Below, piece by piece: positions 1 through 11,089 of a DNA stretch of 64,000 nucleotides. Each line of letters begins with the position of its first letter. Position 1 is the stretch's first letter. The translations under genes were made by a program, and so were the position numbers. The stretch is from Heloderma charlesbogerti. Its lineage: Eukaryota > Chordata > Lepidosauria > Squamata > Helodermatidae. The stretch lies in assembly GCA_026122225.1 (NCBI GenBank), contig JANEZZ010001953.1, forward strand, positions 930,001 to 994,000, in the 5' to 3' direction. Below the pieces are notes generated by a model. It did no database searches. It worked only from the letters and a program-made list of their open reading frames with translations, and was not told the origin of the DNA.

Positions 1-61
1 AACTGTTATAAGCTCTGAAGTGTGGGAAATCATATAATAGAATCTTATCTATATCTTATCA

Positions 62-241
62 TATCATAGAATCATAGGGTTGGAAGGGGCCTACAAGACC
101 ATTGAGTCCAACCTCCTGCTCAGTGCAGGAAGTCTGATTCCCAGGAGGTCTCCCATCCAAGTACTAACCAGGGCTGACCCTGCTAAGCTTCTGAGATCAG
201 ATGAGATCGGGCACATCCAGCCTGACATAGCAGTTCTAGCG
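62..241 (-). mobile_element. Chimeric SINE: 5S rRNA-derived head with CR1-type 3' tail
   Basis: Read on the minus strand, 241 to about 139 matches most of a 5S rRNA gene, including an intact C-box region (GGATGGGAGACC) and the GATCTCATCTGATCTC segment of the 5' half. It passes directly into a CR1 3' tail (about 138 to 62: TTGGACTCAATGG, then CCCTATGATTCTATG). 5S genes and 5S-derived SINEs carry an internal pol III promoter, and CR1 tails are recognised by the CR1 reverse transcriptase, so a 5S head on a CR1 tail would make a mobile SINE. The alternative is two adjacent insertions or a 5S pseudogene beside a CR1 end. Confidence 0.7.
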
Positions 242-1097
242 TAATGTGTCAGTTCTAGTGTAATGTAGAAGCAGCTAAAGACGATGGAAGATCCAATTGC
301 AGGTTGCTTAGTTTGGCCATCAGACGAAAGAAAATAATGTGATGTGCCATTCAGAAAGTGCAGGCACACTAAAATACTGTCATATAGTTCAGAAAATGTC
401 ATGTTAATGTTTTAGATATAAACGTCACAGGCGACAGCAGCAGCAGCAACAACAAAAAAAGAGGTGCTTCATTGGGCAAGTTACTACTAGTTCAGATTGT
501 CATGTTGAAAGCAAGCACATTCCAGAGCCCAAAGAAGGTTCATTTCTCACCAGGTGTTGGCAAGTATCATTTCCCTTCTTGTTAAATAAGCGGGGAAGTG
601 GCTTTTTTCCTGGTGGATATTAAATGTTTGCCTGTGATCCTCTGAGCTTTGTCGTTACAGGCCCACGCCTTTAAAATAAATAGAGCAATCCCTTGTAATA
701 GGTACGTTAATCAGGTCACAGGTTTCAAACACATTAAAGGGAAGGCGGGAGGGAGTGCAGACTCTTAAAGCGACAGGATTAACCAGCAGGTCAAGCCACA
801 GGGAAGATCAGGCAGTGCCTGACTGCTGGATCCCTGGCCTCCTCACCATTCCCGGGAGTACGCTGAGCAGGCATCTGCTTGCCAGGCAAAGGAGGCCAAT
901 CTCTGCAGTGGAAAACTGTGCCAGCCTGGAGCGGGTGCACCAGGGGGGCTATGGAGGGTGGGCAGGGAGGCAATCCTGTCCCCGTATTTCAAGCCTCAAA
1001 TGATTCTTTCTCACAAGACCTATGTTCCTGGCTATTATGAGGCACACAACTTAGGCGTAACAAATTCCCTTATTGCTTCTTTCTTTCTTTGGCAATT
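242..1097. other. Unassigned single-copy-looking DNA
   Basis: No recognisable coding exon, RNA gene or named repeat was seen. The short open frames between 750 and 1000 lack recognisable protein motifs. Confidence 0.5.
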
Positions 1098-1176
1098 TAG
1101 GCTGTAACCCTATAACCACTTACCTGAGAGTAAGTCCCATTGAACTCAGTGCCTAGGATTGCACTACTAATCTTGA
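1098..1176. repeat. Short MITE/SINE-like fragment (CAATCCTATG family)
   Basis: The segment reads roughly 'aggctgtaaccctataacc, ttacctgagagtaagtcc, cattgaactcagtg, ctaggattgcac'. The same architecture, an end like GCTGCAATCCTATGCA followed by 'gagtaagycccattga', recurs at 18205-18312, 22553-22610, 34070-34160, 49858-49950 and 61143-61235. It is therefore an interspersed family with degenerate inverted ends. Confidence 0.55.
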
Positions 1177-1632
1177 ACGTATCCAAGAGCAGGCCTCTGA
1201 AGCTTGCTGTGATTGTTACCAGCTGAAGCATTTTTTGCCCCGCTACCAAAATCTGAAATGTCCCGTCCCCTGAGTGCATAAGGTCTGGCTACCTTGCACC
1301 TCTTTTCAGATGACCAAGTGGCAGCCCATAGGCTGTCATCTGGATGCTGCCTCCCTCGCCCCACACTTCAAGTCCTCACCTAGGGAAGACGTGGAGCTGA
1401 GCTGCGGAGGGCGTTGACTGGATGGCTTACAACAAAACATGTTCACGTTACCTATTTTTCCCAAGCTAGCAAAATAACCAGACAGGGGGCTTTTCTACAT
1501 GAGGCTTTTGACATGCTGCTTTACTGAGGCTTCTGCTTCCAGATTCTTTGTGGGCTTAAGATCAGCTCCTTTACATGTGTTTTTTTTCTGGGGGTTTTCT
1601 TTCTCTGCTTTTCTATATGTTCCATTACACAA

Positions 1633-1646
1633 CCACCAGGTGGCAC
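1633..1646 (+). promoter_or_regulatory. Candidate CTCF binding motif
   Basis: CCACCAGGTGGCAC matches the vertebrate CTCF core consensus closely. A motif match alone does not show occupancy. The site lies in otherwise unassigned DNA between repeats. Confidence 0.35.
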
Positions 1647-1895
1647 TGTGGTTAAGCAGCATTGCATAAATAGACCAGGGTTTCATGCTGCCATTCAGAA
1701 AAACACCAGATTTCCTCATTCGAAAACACACACACGCTATAATGGTTGCAAAGTGCGGGAGAGGTCCTGGAGGAGGAGGATGTTGTATAAAGCACCCACA
1801 AACTACCGTGAGTGAGGAATCAGAAGTGCACAATAGAGTACACAACAAGGAGGTGAGGGGAAGAGGAAGAAGGCCTGAGAAGAGGAAGAAGGCAT

Positions 1896-2290
1896 GAGAA
1901 TGGGAGGAGCCATTTTAAAAATGGCTCCCCCATTCCCTGGAACAAGATGGCTGCCAGCGCAAACCAGAGGGCCTAGGAACTGGCGGTGGCCGTGGCTTCC
2001 CTGGCGGCAATGGCAGCAGCCCGCCCACATTGCGAGCTGCTGCCACTGGCCTCACTCAAGCCTTCACGGGCTCCTTGCAAGCAAGGAACCCGTGACGGCT
2101 TGAGCAGAGGCAGGAGTCGGCCTCCAGCCAGGCAACCTCTCTCTTCCGCGCAGTGGGAGGGCGACTACTGCCCTCGAGCCTGTTGGTGGACTGTGATGGG
2201 TAGTGGCTCCCCCAGCGGCTCTCCCAGCAGCAGCGGCACCTCCCCTGGTGGCGGTGTTCCCCATAGAACAAGGGCCCAGGTAAGGAGCTG
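1896..2290. repeat. GC-rich segment with two strong hairpins
   Basis: Two palindromes are visible. At 1898-1935, arms around GGAGCCATTT are separated by a few bases. At 2055-2104, 24-bp arms (2055-2078 and 2081-2104) pair with two mismatches and a 2-base loop. The surroundings are GC-rich and contain open frames without recognisable protein motifs. A palindromic MITE is a possible explanation; a promoter is not supported. Confidence 0.5.
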
Positions 2291-4380
2291 GGTGGTGTGT
2301 TGGGGGCCCAAAGCGGGATTCAGATGTCCAAATCCCACCTCGGCGTCATAGGCTGAGGCAGGTTGGGGGCCCTCCAGATCAGCCCGAGCCTCCGAGTCAG
2401 ACCGGGGGGTCCAAGCACAGCCCTAATGTCCAGGGCACTCTAGAGCTTACAGCCACTAGCCAACACTGTTTTTATGCAACAAATGGGGTGGGGCTGGTAG
2501 CATGTTTAGTGCAGCAAATGGGGGTGGGGTGTGGGTGGCAGTTGAGACTATTACTCATACAGGCATGTAAAGGGCCACTATTTTTGCCACCATTTCTCCT
2601 GTGTGACACACGCGCACGGCACGCACACACACACAGGTAGCTGATCAATAATACAGCCCGTAATCATCATCTTGGCATGGACTGCTGATAGACACAATAA
2701 TGTGGTGAAATCACTGGTGAGCATCAGACAGCAGCAGCCTGAACTCCAGTTCCCCTCTGGTGACTTTCCATTGTCCTCTTCCATTCTAAGGAAGGCACAG
2801 AGCCAATGGGTGGCTCACCACTTCAGAATGCATCTGACCCTCCCATACTAATGACTGCCTTGCCTCATGAGTAGGTGACTAATTGTTTCAACCACCAGAT
2901 CTAATCACGGCATCAAGACACTTAAAACAAATCAGTTCAAACCGTCAAATTCCATTTTAACTATCATCTTAACCCACCTTTGCTCTCTGCACTTGTATTC
3001 CATGCAGTTGTATCCCTAGTCAAAGTATTACATGAGCGTGGAGCTTTCGTGCAGGCCTTTCCCCAGGTTTGATTTCTACATCAACTGCATCCCAAACAGC
3101 AAATCATACATTTGCAACCACTGCTGCCGCTGTGGAAGGCCACTGTACATTTACGCTTTACATAGAATTGTCACAGACTACCTCTTGCATTTGGGGGGCT
3201 ATCTATCCCATCACTTATAATTCCCCCCCTCTAAACCGATGTGTGGGTACTTGCTAACTGGGGAGAATACTTCACGTATCTGATTAAGCAGGAGGCCCAA
3301 TTTTCTGTCACACACTGGCAACCCAACACAGAACACAAATTACAGCGAAACTCTTTATTGCACCAGATGAGGTTACACAGACCAGCTTTCCAGAGTTCGC
3401 AGCAAAGCTTACAGTGTTTATAGACCCCAATATATCAGACATCCTAGGCAGAGGCTATGAGCATGTTGCTTTGTTCAAGAGACAGTTCCAAGGGTAAAAC
3501 CCGCACAGAGTCAGAGGCACAGATCAATCCAGCAATATATTACCAGTCAGGACATCAATGGTACAGGATTCAAGGCAGACAAGAATTCACAAAAAGTCCA
3601 GGCATAAAGTAATCCAGGCCATTAAGACATTGTTCTCAGCAATGTTCAGTCTCTTCACTGGCTTAAACACAAAGCAGGGGCGGCTAGAGCTTCCCTTCTG
3701 ATGATTTCTCCTGACAGGGGAATCTGGCTTGCAAGTGAGTGCTACGTCCAAGAGAGCATCTCTTTCTGCCCTCTTCGGTTGATGCCTTAACCTGGGCGAC
3801 ACCCCCTCCCTCCCCTGCGGAATCTTCTTCCTGCTTGGTTCTCACAATCCCAGGCTGTAAATCTGAGGCCTCCCTCAAGGCCTCTTGCAAGCTGTGGCTG
3901 ATAGGGATGGCCACCCTCCTTTGGCCTGCAATCAGCTGGGAAGATAGGCAGAGCTGAGTTCCCAGGCCCTGACTGGACTGGTTCTAAACCATCCTGTTCA
4001 GCTTCTGAATCAGAACCTGGCTCCAAAGCCATAGGGTCCAAGCAGTGCTTGGGCTTGGCCTGACATTAAGGAGGCTCTAGTCCACATGAACACTTACGCC
4101 ACAACAAATTATTAGTCTATAAGATGCCACAAGACTTTCCCCTTTTATTTACACATCTTGAAGCTGCCGGGGGTTTGTTTCTGTTTGGCTTGGCTCAGGG
4201 CAGGTGTGGGCAGCATGTGGCTCAGGGGCTGCATGTGGCTCCTGCAGCCTTTTTTGCAGCTGCTGCACTGCCAAATGTGCCACCACCATTCAGATGCTGC
4301 CTAGACAGTGGTGGCCCCCACATATACAGACAGACACCCCGACACAGAGCATGCAAGCGCACAAACAGGGATGCAATGAT
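2291..4380. other. Unassigned DNA; possible degraded LTR-like stretch
   Basis: A CA-rich tract lies near 2607-2635. Between 3300 and 4110 the sequence has features that could fit a reverse-oriented LTR, such as CTTTATT (a reversed AATAAAG) near 3353. I found no paired ends or target-site duplication, so this is not called. No coding exon was recognised. Confidence 0.3.
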
Positions 4381-4384
4381 GTGG

Positions 4385-4500
4385 CGATTATTCACACTTC
4401 CCCAAATTTTGCAGTGCAGTTCACAAATTTAAAAAATGCACACAAAAATGCACAGCTTTTTATAGGATTGGGAAAAATATCTGGATTGGGCAATATTGAT
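4385..4500. repeat. Interspersed repeat fragment, related to 11150-11330
   Basis: The run 'attttgcagtgcagttc' followed by 'aaaatgcacacaaaaatgca' resembles 'attttgcaatgcagttct' and 'aaaatgcacccccaaatgca' near 11180-11230. The two are divergent copies of one unnamed repeat. Confidence 0.5.
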
Positions 4501-4549
4501 GCCATCAGCCACTCCACACCGAGTCCCAATTCCTTTGCAAACAAAGCTG

Positions 4550-4984
4550 AAAGATGAATTTAGCGAGAATGGAAAAGATGGAGCTCATCTCTCTGCCAGA
4601 TGAAACTACTGAATGGTGCACACAACTGGTGTTGTACCAAAGCCTGATGGAAAAGTCTGCATTTGTGTGGCTCTAACACAACTTAACAAACAGGGAAAGG
4701 CCCATGCTTCCAGTGGATGACCAGACATTGCCTCAGTTATCAGGAGCCAGAATATTCACAAAGCTTGATGCCACAGCTGGCTTTGGGCAAATGCCCACTG
4801 CTGAGGAATCTAGACCGTGGACCATTTTCATTACTCCCTTCAGCTTCCATTTTGGCCTTCTATCCAACCCAGAGCACTTCCAAAAGAGGATTTCTCCAAT
4901 TGCATCCAGATTTCCAGGTGTTCTCTGCCATGATGCAGATCACGTGCTGGTTTATGACGATGATAAGCAGGAACATGATAACAG
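4550..4984 (+). pseudogene. Ty3/gypsy reverse transcriptase fragment
   Basis: Translation gives an RT N-terminal region in two frames. Upstream, a VPKPDGKVCIC segment (frame of 4634) precedes a short frameshift. Then (frame of 4704) come LPQLSGARIFTKLDATAGF, ITPFSFHFG, EHFQKR and a VLVYDDD region. KLDA-x-AGF and PEHFQ(K/R)R are hallmarks of Ty3/gypsy RT. The catalytic x-x-DD motif is degraded to CHDAD, and a block is missing before PEHFQKR. The piece is cut off by a CR1 tail at 4985, and I did not find its RNase H or LTRs nearby. Confidence 0.85.
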
Positions 4985-5062
4985 AATCACAGGGTTGGAA
5001 GGGACCCTTTAGGCCACTGAATCCAACCCCCTGCTCAGTGCAGGACCCCAATAAGGAAGGGT
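4985..5062 (-). mobile_element. CR1 3' end fragment
   Basis: Starting with 'agaatcacagggttggaagg' and running to 'ccctgctcagtgcagga', this is the reverse complement of a CR1 3' tail, which ends in ATTCTRTG octamers. It abuts the gypsy RT fragment, so the CR1 probably landed in it. Confidence 0.75.
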
Positions 5063-5449
5063 CCACGATTGCGTGCAGAGTCCTACTTGCGTTCAAGCAA
5101 AAGTGAGTAGAGCTCCCTTTCAGATCTTGCCAGTTCGAGGCCTGAAATGCAGGGGGCGGGGCCAGCACAAGCGGGGTCGTGGAGGGCGAGGCCAGCATGC
5201 ACGGCTCTGTCCCTCTGCTGATGTTAAGCCCTGACACGTTCGGGCGAACGCCTGCGCGGGGCTGTGGCTGCGGGCCCAGTCCGCATGAGCACTGAGGCTT
5301 AAGCAAGGCAGGACAGCTGGTTTGGTCACTGGAGGTTGTTTCCCCTCAAACAAGCTGTGCCGCACAGGCTCAGAGCACATGACAGGCCACACCTGGGCGG
5401 GGAATTGGGCAAATGGTGCCTGGCACACACCAGCATGCACCGCAGCTTA
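5063..5449. other. Unassigned GC-rich DNA
   Basis: Local GC content is high with scattered CpG, for example near 5150-5280. There is no ATG with recognisable coding sequence and no convincing splice context. Confidence 0.4.
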
Positions 5450-6060
5450 CGCAAGCCACCATCCTGAGCACTTGGAAAGACCAACAAGAATAATAATAAT
5501 TTTAAAATTGCAAACGCATTTGTGCAATTTTTAGGGACTGAAAAATTAATTGTAAAAAGGGTGGCAAACAAGTGACGGTTGCTCCAAAGTGCTGTTTGGG
5601 CAGCCACTGGCAGCAGCACGGGTGAGAGTGCAAAGAGTGGCAAGGGGTTCGGGTGCTCTTGCCAATAGGCGCCCTGATCTTGCCAGCGTCCTTGCAGGTT
5701 CCCTACTCTACTTTGCTGCTCCCTTTGAAAGATGAAACATACCACGAAATGGATCAGGCAAGACTGCACATATCGGACAGCCATAAGAGCACACTTGTGA
5801 AGGACCGACAAAAATAATAATTGTAAAAAATGACCCCAATTGCACATTTTTTGGGCTCCAAAAAATAAAAATAAAAACGCCGGGGAAACAAAAGGGGTAA
5901 CAATCGAGTGGGGAGCAGGCCAAGGCGAGGAGACAAGACGGGTTCTGTCGCAGTGTCCCCTGGGAGATGGGCTGCAGCCAGCGGGAGGGCTGTGGGGGAG
6001 GAGGGGGAGAACTGCCCATGACAGGCCCGGTCATCTGTCAGGCGCACCGTGCATTGCTCA
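5450..6060 (+). repeat. Two diverged direct copies of an unnamed repeat
   Basis: The segment around 5468-5600 (GAGCAC, then AAAGACCAACAAGAATAATA, then a T/A-rich stretch, then a GC-rich part with CAGCCA) is echoed at 5786-5985 (GAGCACAC, then GACCGACAAAAATAATAA, a similar A/T-rich stretch, then GCAGCCAG). The offset is about 320 bp. This looks like a tandem or paired duplication of one unit whose identity I do not know. Confidence 0.5.
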
Positions 6061-6611
6061 GCAAACAGCCCGCACCATGTAGTTTGTTCCCAGGGGTGGC
6101 TTCGCGTTACATGCGAACCGGCTCATTGAGCAGGCTGGCCATATTACCCTGGACCCGCACTCCTCTGGGGCTATGGTTCACCAGAAGGCAGCCAACTAGG
6201 TAAGATTTTTAAAGTGCTTGTTGGGAACATTTGCAAAGCCTAGTTGATTTTTAGGACAAGCAAGAGGGGGCTCGCACATCTCACTCAACAGTGCAGTCAA
6301 ATGACAATCTTCATGCTCAGCGCCGACTGAGCACAGCTTGCATCACTGATTCACTGTGTCGCTTGGGGGCGGACAGGCATGCTCAGGTGCCGGGGCCATG
6401 TTCGGTTTCCTATGTTATGTGATGCAGGAGCCGAGCCATGAGCAGCATCGATGGCGCTACTCAGTGACTGTAAAGGGAGGGTGAAACCTAGACAGCCTGG
6501 CAATTACTCTCGTCTTAGATGCAAAAAAAGCTCTGCCTACAAAACAAGTAACAGAATAATCAAAAGCATAATCATAGCCCATTGCAAACTGTCTGCTCTT
6601 AAAAGCCCAAG
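6061..6611. other. Unassigned DNA
   Basis: Nothing recognised apart from moderate CpG content near 6100-6440. Confidence 0.4.
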
Positions 6612-6734
6612 ATTTTGTCACACTCTAGTATCACACCAAAGTGTTTTTGATGCATTGAAAAGAATGATTGATTTTAAATTTGAAAGTCAACATGGTACAA
6701 TAGAACTTCAGCATGACTCCTTCATAAAGAATGG
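6612..6734 (+). repeat. Left arm of a 123-bp near-perfect inverted repeat
   Basis: This arm is repeated in reverse complement at 7585-7707, and I count a single mismatch (an A/G near the inner end). The arms are 850 bp apart. In one frame the arm is open for about 40 codons (it contains VSHQSVFDALKRMIDFKF), and the other arm is open in the same sense on the minus strand. I do not recognise this peptide. The flanks of the two arms differ on both sides. Confidence 0.9.
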
Positions 6735-6884
6735 AGCCTGGAGGATAAATACTAAAATGTTTGTAAGCACTAGACGTAAGAGTAGCTCCAGATATTTGTG
6801 GGCCAACAGGCAAGAGACCATCTGTGAGGCCCTTTTTGCTTTGGCCTCTCCCCCTTTAATCACAGTAATGTGAATGATCTCAGT

Positions 6885-7021
6885 AATCATTACAACAACC
6901 TTGTAAGGTAGGGCAGTATTACCCTGATATAGTAAGTGAGAGGTGGAGACAGAAAACAGCTGGCCTAAAACCATACAGTCAGTCAGACAGTCAGTCAGTC
7001 AATAAATAAATAAATAAATAA
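6885..7021. repeat. MIR-like fragment and AATA microsatellite
   Basis: 6885-6965 ('acaacaaccttgtaaggtag', then 'agtgagaggtggagacagaa') resembles the reverse of a CORE/MIR-type SINE body. It is followed by a CAGT-rich stretch and an (AATA)n run at about 7002-7020. All of this lies within the spacer between the two arms of the 123-bp inverted repeat. Confidence 0.45.
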
Positions 7022-7584
7022 CCTCATGGATGGGAAGGGTTTTGTACCAGTGACTTCACAACAAATCCTCCAAAGGTAAATGCAGCCACAATTTCTTTTA
7101 AAGGATACATACAGCAGATGAAACCTACTCTACACACATATTTGTTTTAAAGAGAGAAGCAAATAGCAAAACAAAACGAATTATCAATGGTGCCATGCAG
7201 ACCGAAAAACTGGCTGAAAACTCCCAAGTAGGGAGACCTGAAAAATTCCTTTCCTCCCCACTTTTTTCTGAAACCAGAAAGAAAGAACCCTGTCCTTCAG
7301 CTCTAAAATGCTCCAACAGGATTGGGAAAGTGTCTTTTTTATTTTCTCAAAAGATAAGTTTTGAACTACAGCTGTGCCATTTTCTCCGTGACAGTCACCA
7401 CCTTTTTTCTCCCTCTGCTAGTACTATTTCCCACCACTGTTTCATCAGGGAAAGAAAGTCATGAAGAAGACCTTTAGATAAGGGAGGGGGTATTAAAAGA
7501 TCCTTTATACAACCCCATCTTTGATTTGTCTATGCATAGAGCCTCAGTCGATGTTATGTGGGTCTAAGATCATGTGATATGGGG

Positions 7585-7707
7585 CCATTCCTTATGAAGG
7601 AGTCATGCTGAAGTTCTATTGTACCATGTTGACTTTCAAATTTAAAATCAATCATTCTTTTCAATGCATCAAAAACACTTTGGTGTGATACTAGAGTGTG
7701 ACAAAAT
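7585..7707 (-). repeat. Right arm of the 123-bp inverted repeat
   Basis: Reverse complement of 6612-6734 with one mismatch. The 850-bp spacer shows no other matching inverted sequence, so the homology ends sharply at both sides of each arm. Confidence 0.9.
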
Positions 7708-7984
7708 GTGATAAGTTCAAAACCAACAGTTGAGATTGAAAGAGAGCGCGCGCATGCATGTGCACAAAATTCTAGCCAGCCATCCTGGGTCACTCATGTC
7801 ACTTTCCCTCTTGTTTTTTTTCTTGTTTTTACTAATTCTCATTTCTTATAAGTGCAAGGCCCTGTATAAATGCAATTAACAGCTAATTCTATACAATCAG
7901 TAACAATACAATTTAAAGAACCAACCAGCAGAACAAAACTGAAAATGGGGGACAATCCATGGTATGCTTTCATAAAAAGTCATT

Positions 7985-8112
7985 GGAGTGTCACTCAGCC
8001 TAGGCCTGGGGAGAGCCAAGTTCAAATCCCCACTCAGCCATGAAGCTGATTGAGTGACCTTGGGCCAGTCATGCTGTCTTGGCTTCATCTACCATATAGG
8101 GTTGTTGTGAGG
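7985..8112 (+). mobile_element. tRNA-derived CORE/MIR-type SINE fragment
   Basis: A B-box-like AGTTCAAATCC near 8019 is followed by 'gagtgaccttgggccagtca' and then 'catctaccatatagggttgt' with 'tgtgagga'. This is the usual order of a CORE-SINE body (tRNA-like head, then the conserved TGACCTTGGGC core). The A box is not clear, so the head is degraded or truncated. Confidence 0.75.
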
Positions 8113-8387
8113 ATAACGATGGTTGATACAAAGCTGAGCAGTAGTAATGCAAGCTCCCTTGGAGGAAAGTTGGAATATATATCACATTTCATTGAACACT
8201 TGCTCTAATTTTACAAGTCTAGTTGTTCCAGATAATGTCAGGTGGGGCAGCACAGAGTCAACCTTAGCTGGCAATGTATTCATACACTCAAGAGGCCACT
8301 GCTATAAAGCTTCACCCTGCCTTGGTTTTATATTCTTTAATGGGGTATTCAGAATTAGGTCTGCCCAGCTACTTGCAATATGCTGAG

Positions 8388-8745
8388 GAACTATTTATTT
8401 ATTTATTTATTTATTCATTCATTCCCTTTCTATACTGCTCAATAGCTGACGCTCTCTGGGCAGTTCACAGAAGTTAAAACTATAAAATGATACAGCATGA
8501 TAAAACATAATATAAAACTTCTAAATGTTTTAAACTACAATAGAAACCAAAGTAAAAGCCAGCAGTGGTGTAAAGATCTAAAAATATAAGAACTCATTTA
8601 AAAACAGGACTAAAACGGCTGGGAAGAACTAAACTACCTGGGAGAATAAAAAGATCTTTACCTGGTGCCCCAAAGACCACAACACAGGTGCCAGGAGAGC
8701 CTTTCTGGGAAGGGACTGGGAAACTCCCTCAGGAAAAGGTGATAA
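8388..8745 (-). mobile_element. L2-type LINE 3' end fragment
   Basis: Begins with an (ATTT)n run, then 'ctatactgctcaatagctga' and 'ctctgggcagttcac', the reverse complement of an L2-like 3' end (compare the plus-strand end at 27300-27360, 'cggctattgggtggtataga'). It continues through A-rich sequence to 'gccaggagagcctttctggg', which corresponds to the reverse of the ORF2 C-terminal coding end. Confidence 0.75.
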
Positions 8746-10570
8746 TTAAGATGAGTTGCTAGCCCCAGGCTATTATACGTTAGCTTACCAACATCCTGAA
8801 GCAAACTCAGAAGCTAATAGGTAAAAACATTAGTCACCATTTTGTTTCCAACTGCCATACCTCTGGAAGCTCACACGCAAGTCTTGAATGTTACAAAAGC
8901 CCCACCAGTTACCCAGCTCCTGTCATTTGCCCTCGATATCTGGTAATGAGAGGTATACTGTTTCTGAACATCGAGTTCCCATAATAGCTCATCGCCCTTG
9001 CAGTTGCTACAATAGTAGTCAAATATGCACCTGCCTTCCTGCACCTATGTGGTAGCATCAGCTTGTGGGTGTGCCAATTGGAGCGAAGAATCCAAATGTA
9101 CATGGGTTATAGATGGGCATTCGTGTATATTGCATCCCCATTAAAGTTACTTACTAGCAGATTAATCTGAGTTATCTGCACTTGTCATAGGTGTAAAATG
9201 CTAATACGGTGTCTTGACCTCTGATTACATTCCTCTCATTAGGAAGCAAGTGCTTCATACTAAGCCACACCAACCTCAAACACACACACCCCCCCCGCCA
9301 TTCCAAGCCAACAAGCAGAGCTGGAAAACTATTGACAAGATATCACTGTGTTACATGACCATTGAATCCTAGTTTTGCAATGCAAGAGACCGAACAGTAT
9401 TTATCATGCCTTGTTTTGGCTAAACACTGAAACTGGTGGGGCTTTTGTAATTGCACAAAGCAGCCAAACAACTCAGCAAATCAAAATAAGATACCCGTTA
9501 ACTATGGGAAGCACCAAGACTTATCTCAGAGATGACAGGATAGTAATTTCATCATCAAACAAAATAAAAGCTCTCTTGTGCATTAGTGCCAGGGAAGCCT
9601 GTTTAGGTTACACGGCCATTAATTAAGCACAAAGAAGAAATTGCCCAAACATTCGCAACATATTCTTTTCTTTTCATGGAGATAATTCCACCTTAATTCT
9701 TCCAAAATCAAGTGTATTGCGAATGTGTTCGGTGGGTCACTAAGCAACTTTGTTATTTGTGTCCTAACTGGAAAAGAGTGGAAACATATACAAGAACCCT
9801 GGCGAGCTTTGGCAGGGAAAGAATGTGGGCTCAGAGAGCCAGGAGGAAGACGGAGTCCCTGTCCTGTCCCACCCAGCACCTTGGAGATTAAAGGAAGCCT
9901 CAGACAGTGAGGCAGCAGCTAGGATGGACTTCGTGGTCTTAAGGGGCCCCCTTGAGGTGGCCATGTGTATTACTTCAGTTGCGAAGCACACAGCTAACAT
10001 TTCTCTTCTCCCCTCCCTGCCTGCCGTTCACGACTTTGTCTACATATGGTGGAGAAAACAAAAACCTGTTTGCTAACCCTGATAAGAAAAGAAAAGAATT
10101 TGAGCATGTGCACTTTTGCATTGTAAACTTACTTATATCATAGCACTCCCATGACTACATCACTTGTCGCTTGCTGGAGTTTGCTTCTTATGCTAAAGAC
10201 ATTTACTTGGAAAGAAGCACCATTTTGTTGTAGAAACGTGTAAGTAGAATATTAAAATGAGTATCTGTAATCATGTACATGTCCAGTCAACTGCCCCATA
10301 CCTTAAAAAAATTTTTTTAATGCTTTTGTGCCAGCCCTGGTGGACCCTGGCACACCCATGCTGGCCCAGGTGCTTGGGGGGGGGAGGAGATTTGCCACTG
10401 CCCCATCACTGGCCGCTTGCTGGGTGGTCATTTGGAGGCCCCTGGGCTGTGGGAGCCCTGGACTTTGGCCTCCAGTCCCAGCAGCACCACTGATCTCAGA
10501 CTCTCTTTGCCCCCAGAATGGTGATGGGGGGAAAGAGTTGGACTCAGAGATTTGGGTGGTCTCAGAGTCC
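8746..10570. other. Unassigned DNA
   Basis: No recognised gene or named element. There is a C-run near 9288, a G-run near 10376 and a GC-rich patch at 10320-10500. Confidence 0.4.

Positions 10571-10574
<4 letters not shown>

Positions 10575-10625
<51 letters not shown>
10575..10625 (+). repeat. Composite (CT)n(CA)n microsatellite
   Basis: About 13 CT units pass directly into about 12 CA units. Confidence 0.95.
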
Positions 10626-11089
10626 CAATCACACTCAGTGTCTCTTCACCCCTAAAGCAATCATTAGGGGGTGAGTTTTGCAGCCCTTTGAGTTTTGGCT
10701 GAGGAAAGTAGGCTGTGTTCTCACGCAACCCACATAATGAATCCCTCTCCTCTCAGGATTAGTGCTCGAATGCTACCAACTGTGGTTGGGGATATTCTCC
10801 AGCAACAGGGAAGCACAACCATGCTAAATGTCCCCTATGGCAGCTTTGGGGATTTGGGTGAGGCACGGCTTCACTTCAATCCCCATAAATATCTCCCAGT
10901 AACAGAGACCCCTCCTCCTCTGTCTTCCCCACACCACATTTGGTTTCCAACACATCCACAAGCAGAGTACCCACTTTAGAAATATATATAGGATCTAGAC
11001 CTCCCTGTCCGGGAAGGTTCAGTTGGCCAATGTTTACCAATGTCTTTACCAATGTTCTGCCACCAGGTGAAGACTAGGGATAGGGCAGA

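Noticed and set aside
139..241. Functional 5S rRNA gene
   Set aside because: Several substitutions, missing 5' and 3' ends, no T-run terminator, and a direct junction to a CR1 tail.
1986..2351. 121-codon frame in a GC-rich stretch
   Set aside because: Low-complexity Ser/Gly/Pro composition, overlaps hairpins, and has no domain or supporting splice context.
3300..4110. Solo LTR in reverse orientation
   Set aside because: A reversed polyadenylation-like signal only; no paired TG/CA ends or target duplication found.
10428..10702. Frames with Cys-Val or Ser-Leu-His-Thr repeats
   Set aside because: Translations of the (CT)n(CA)n microsatellite.
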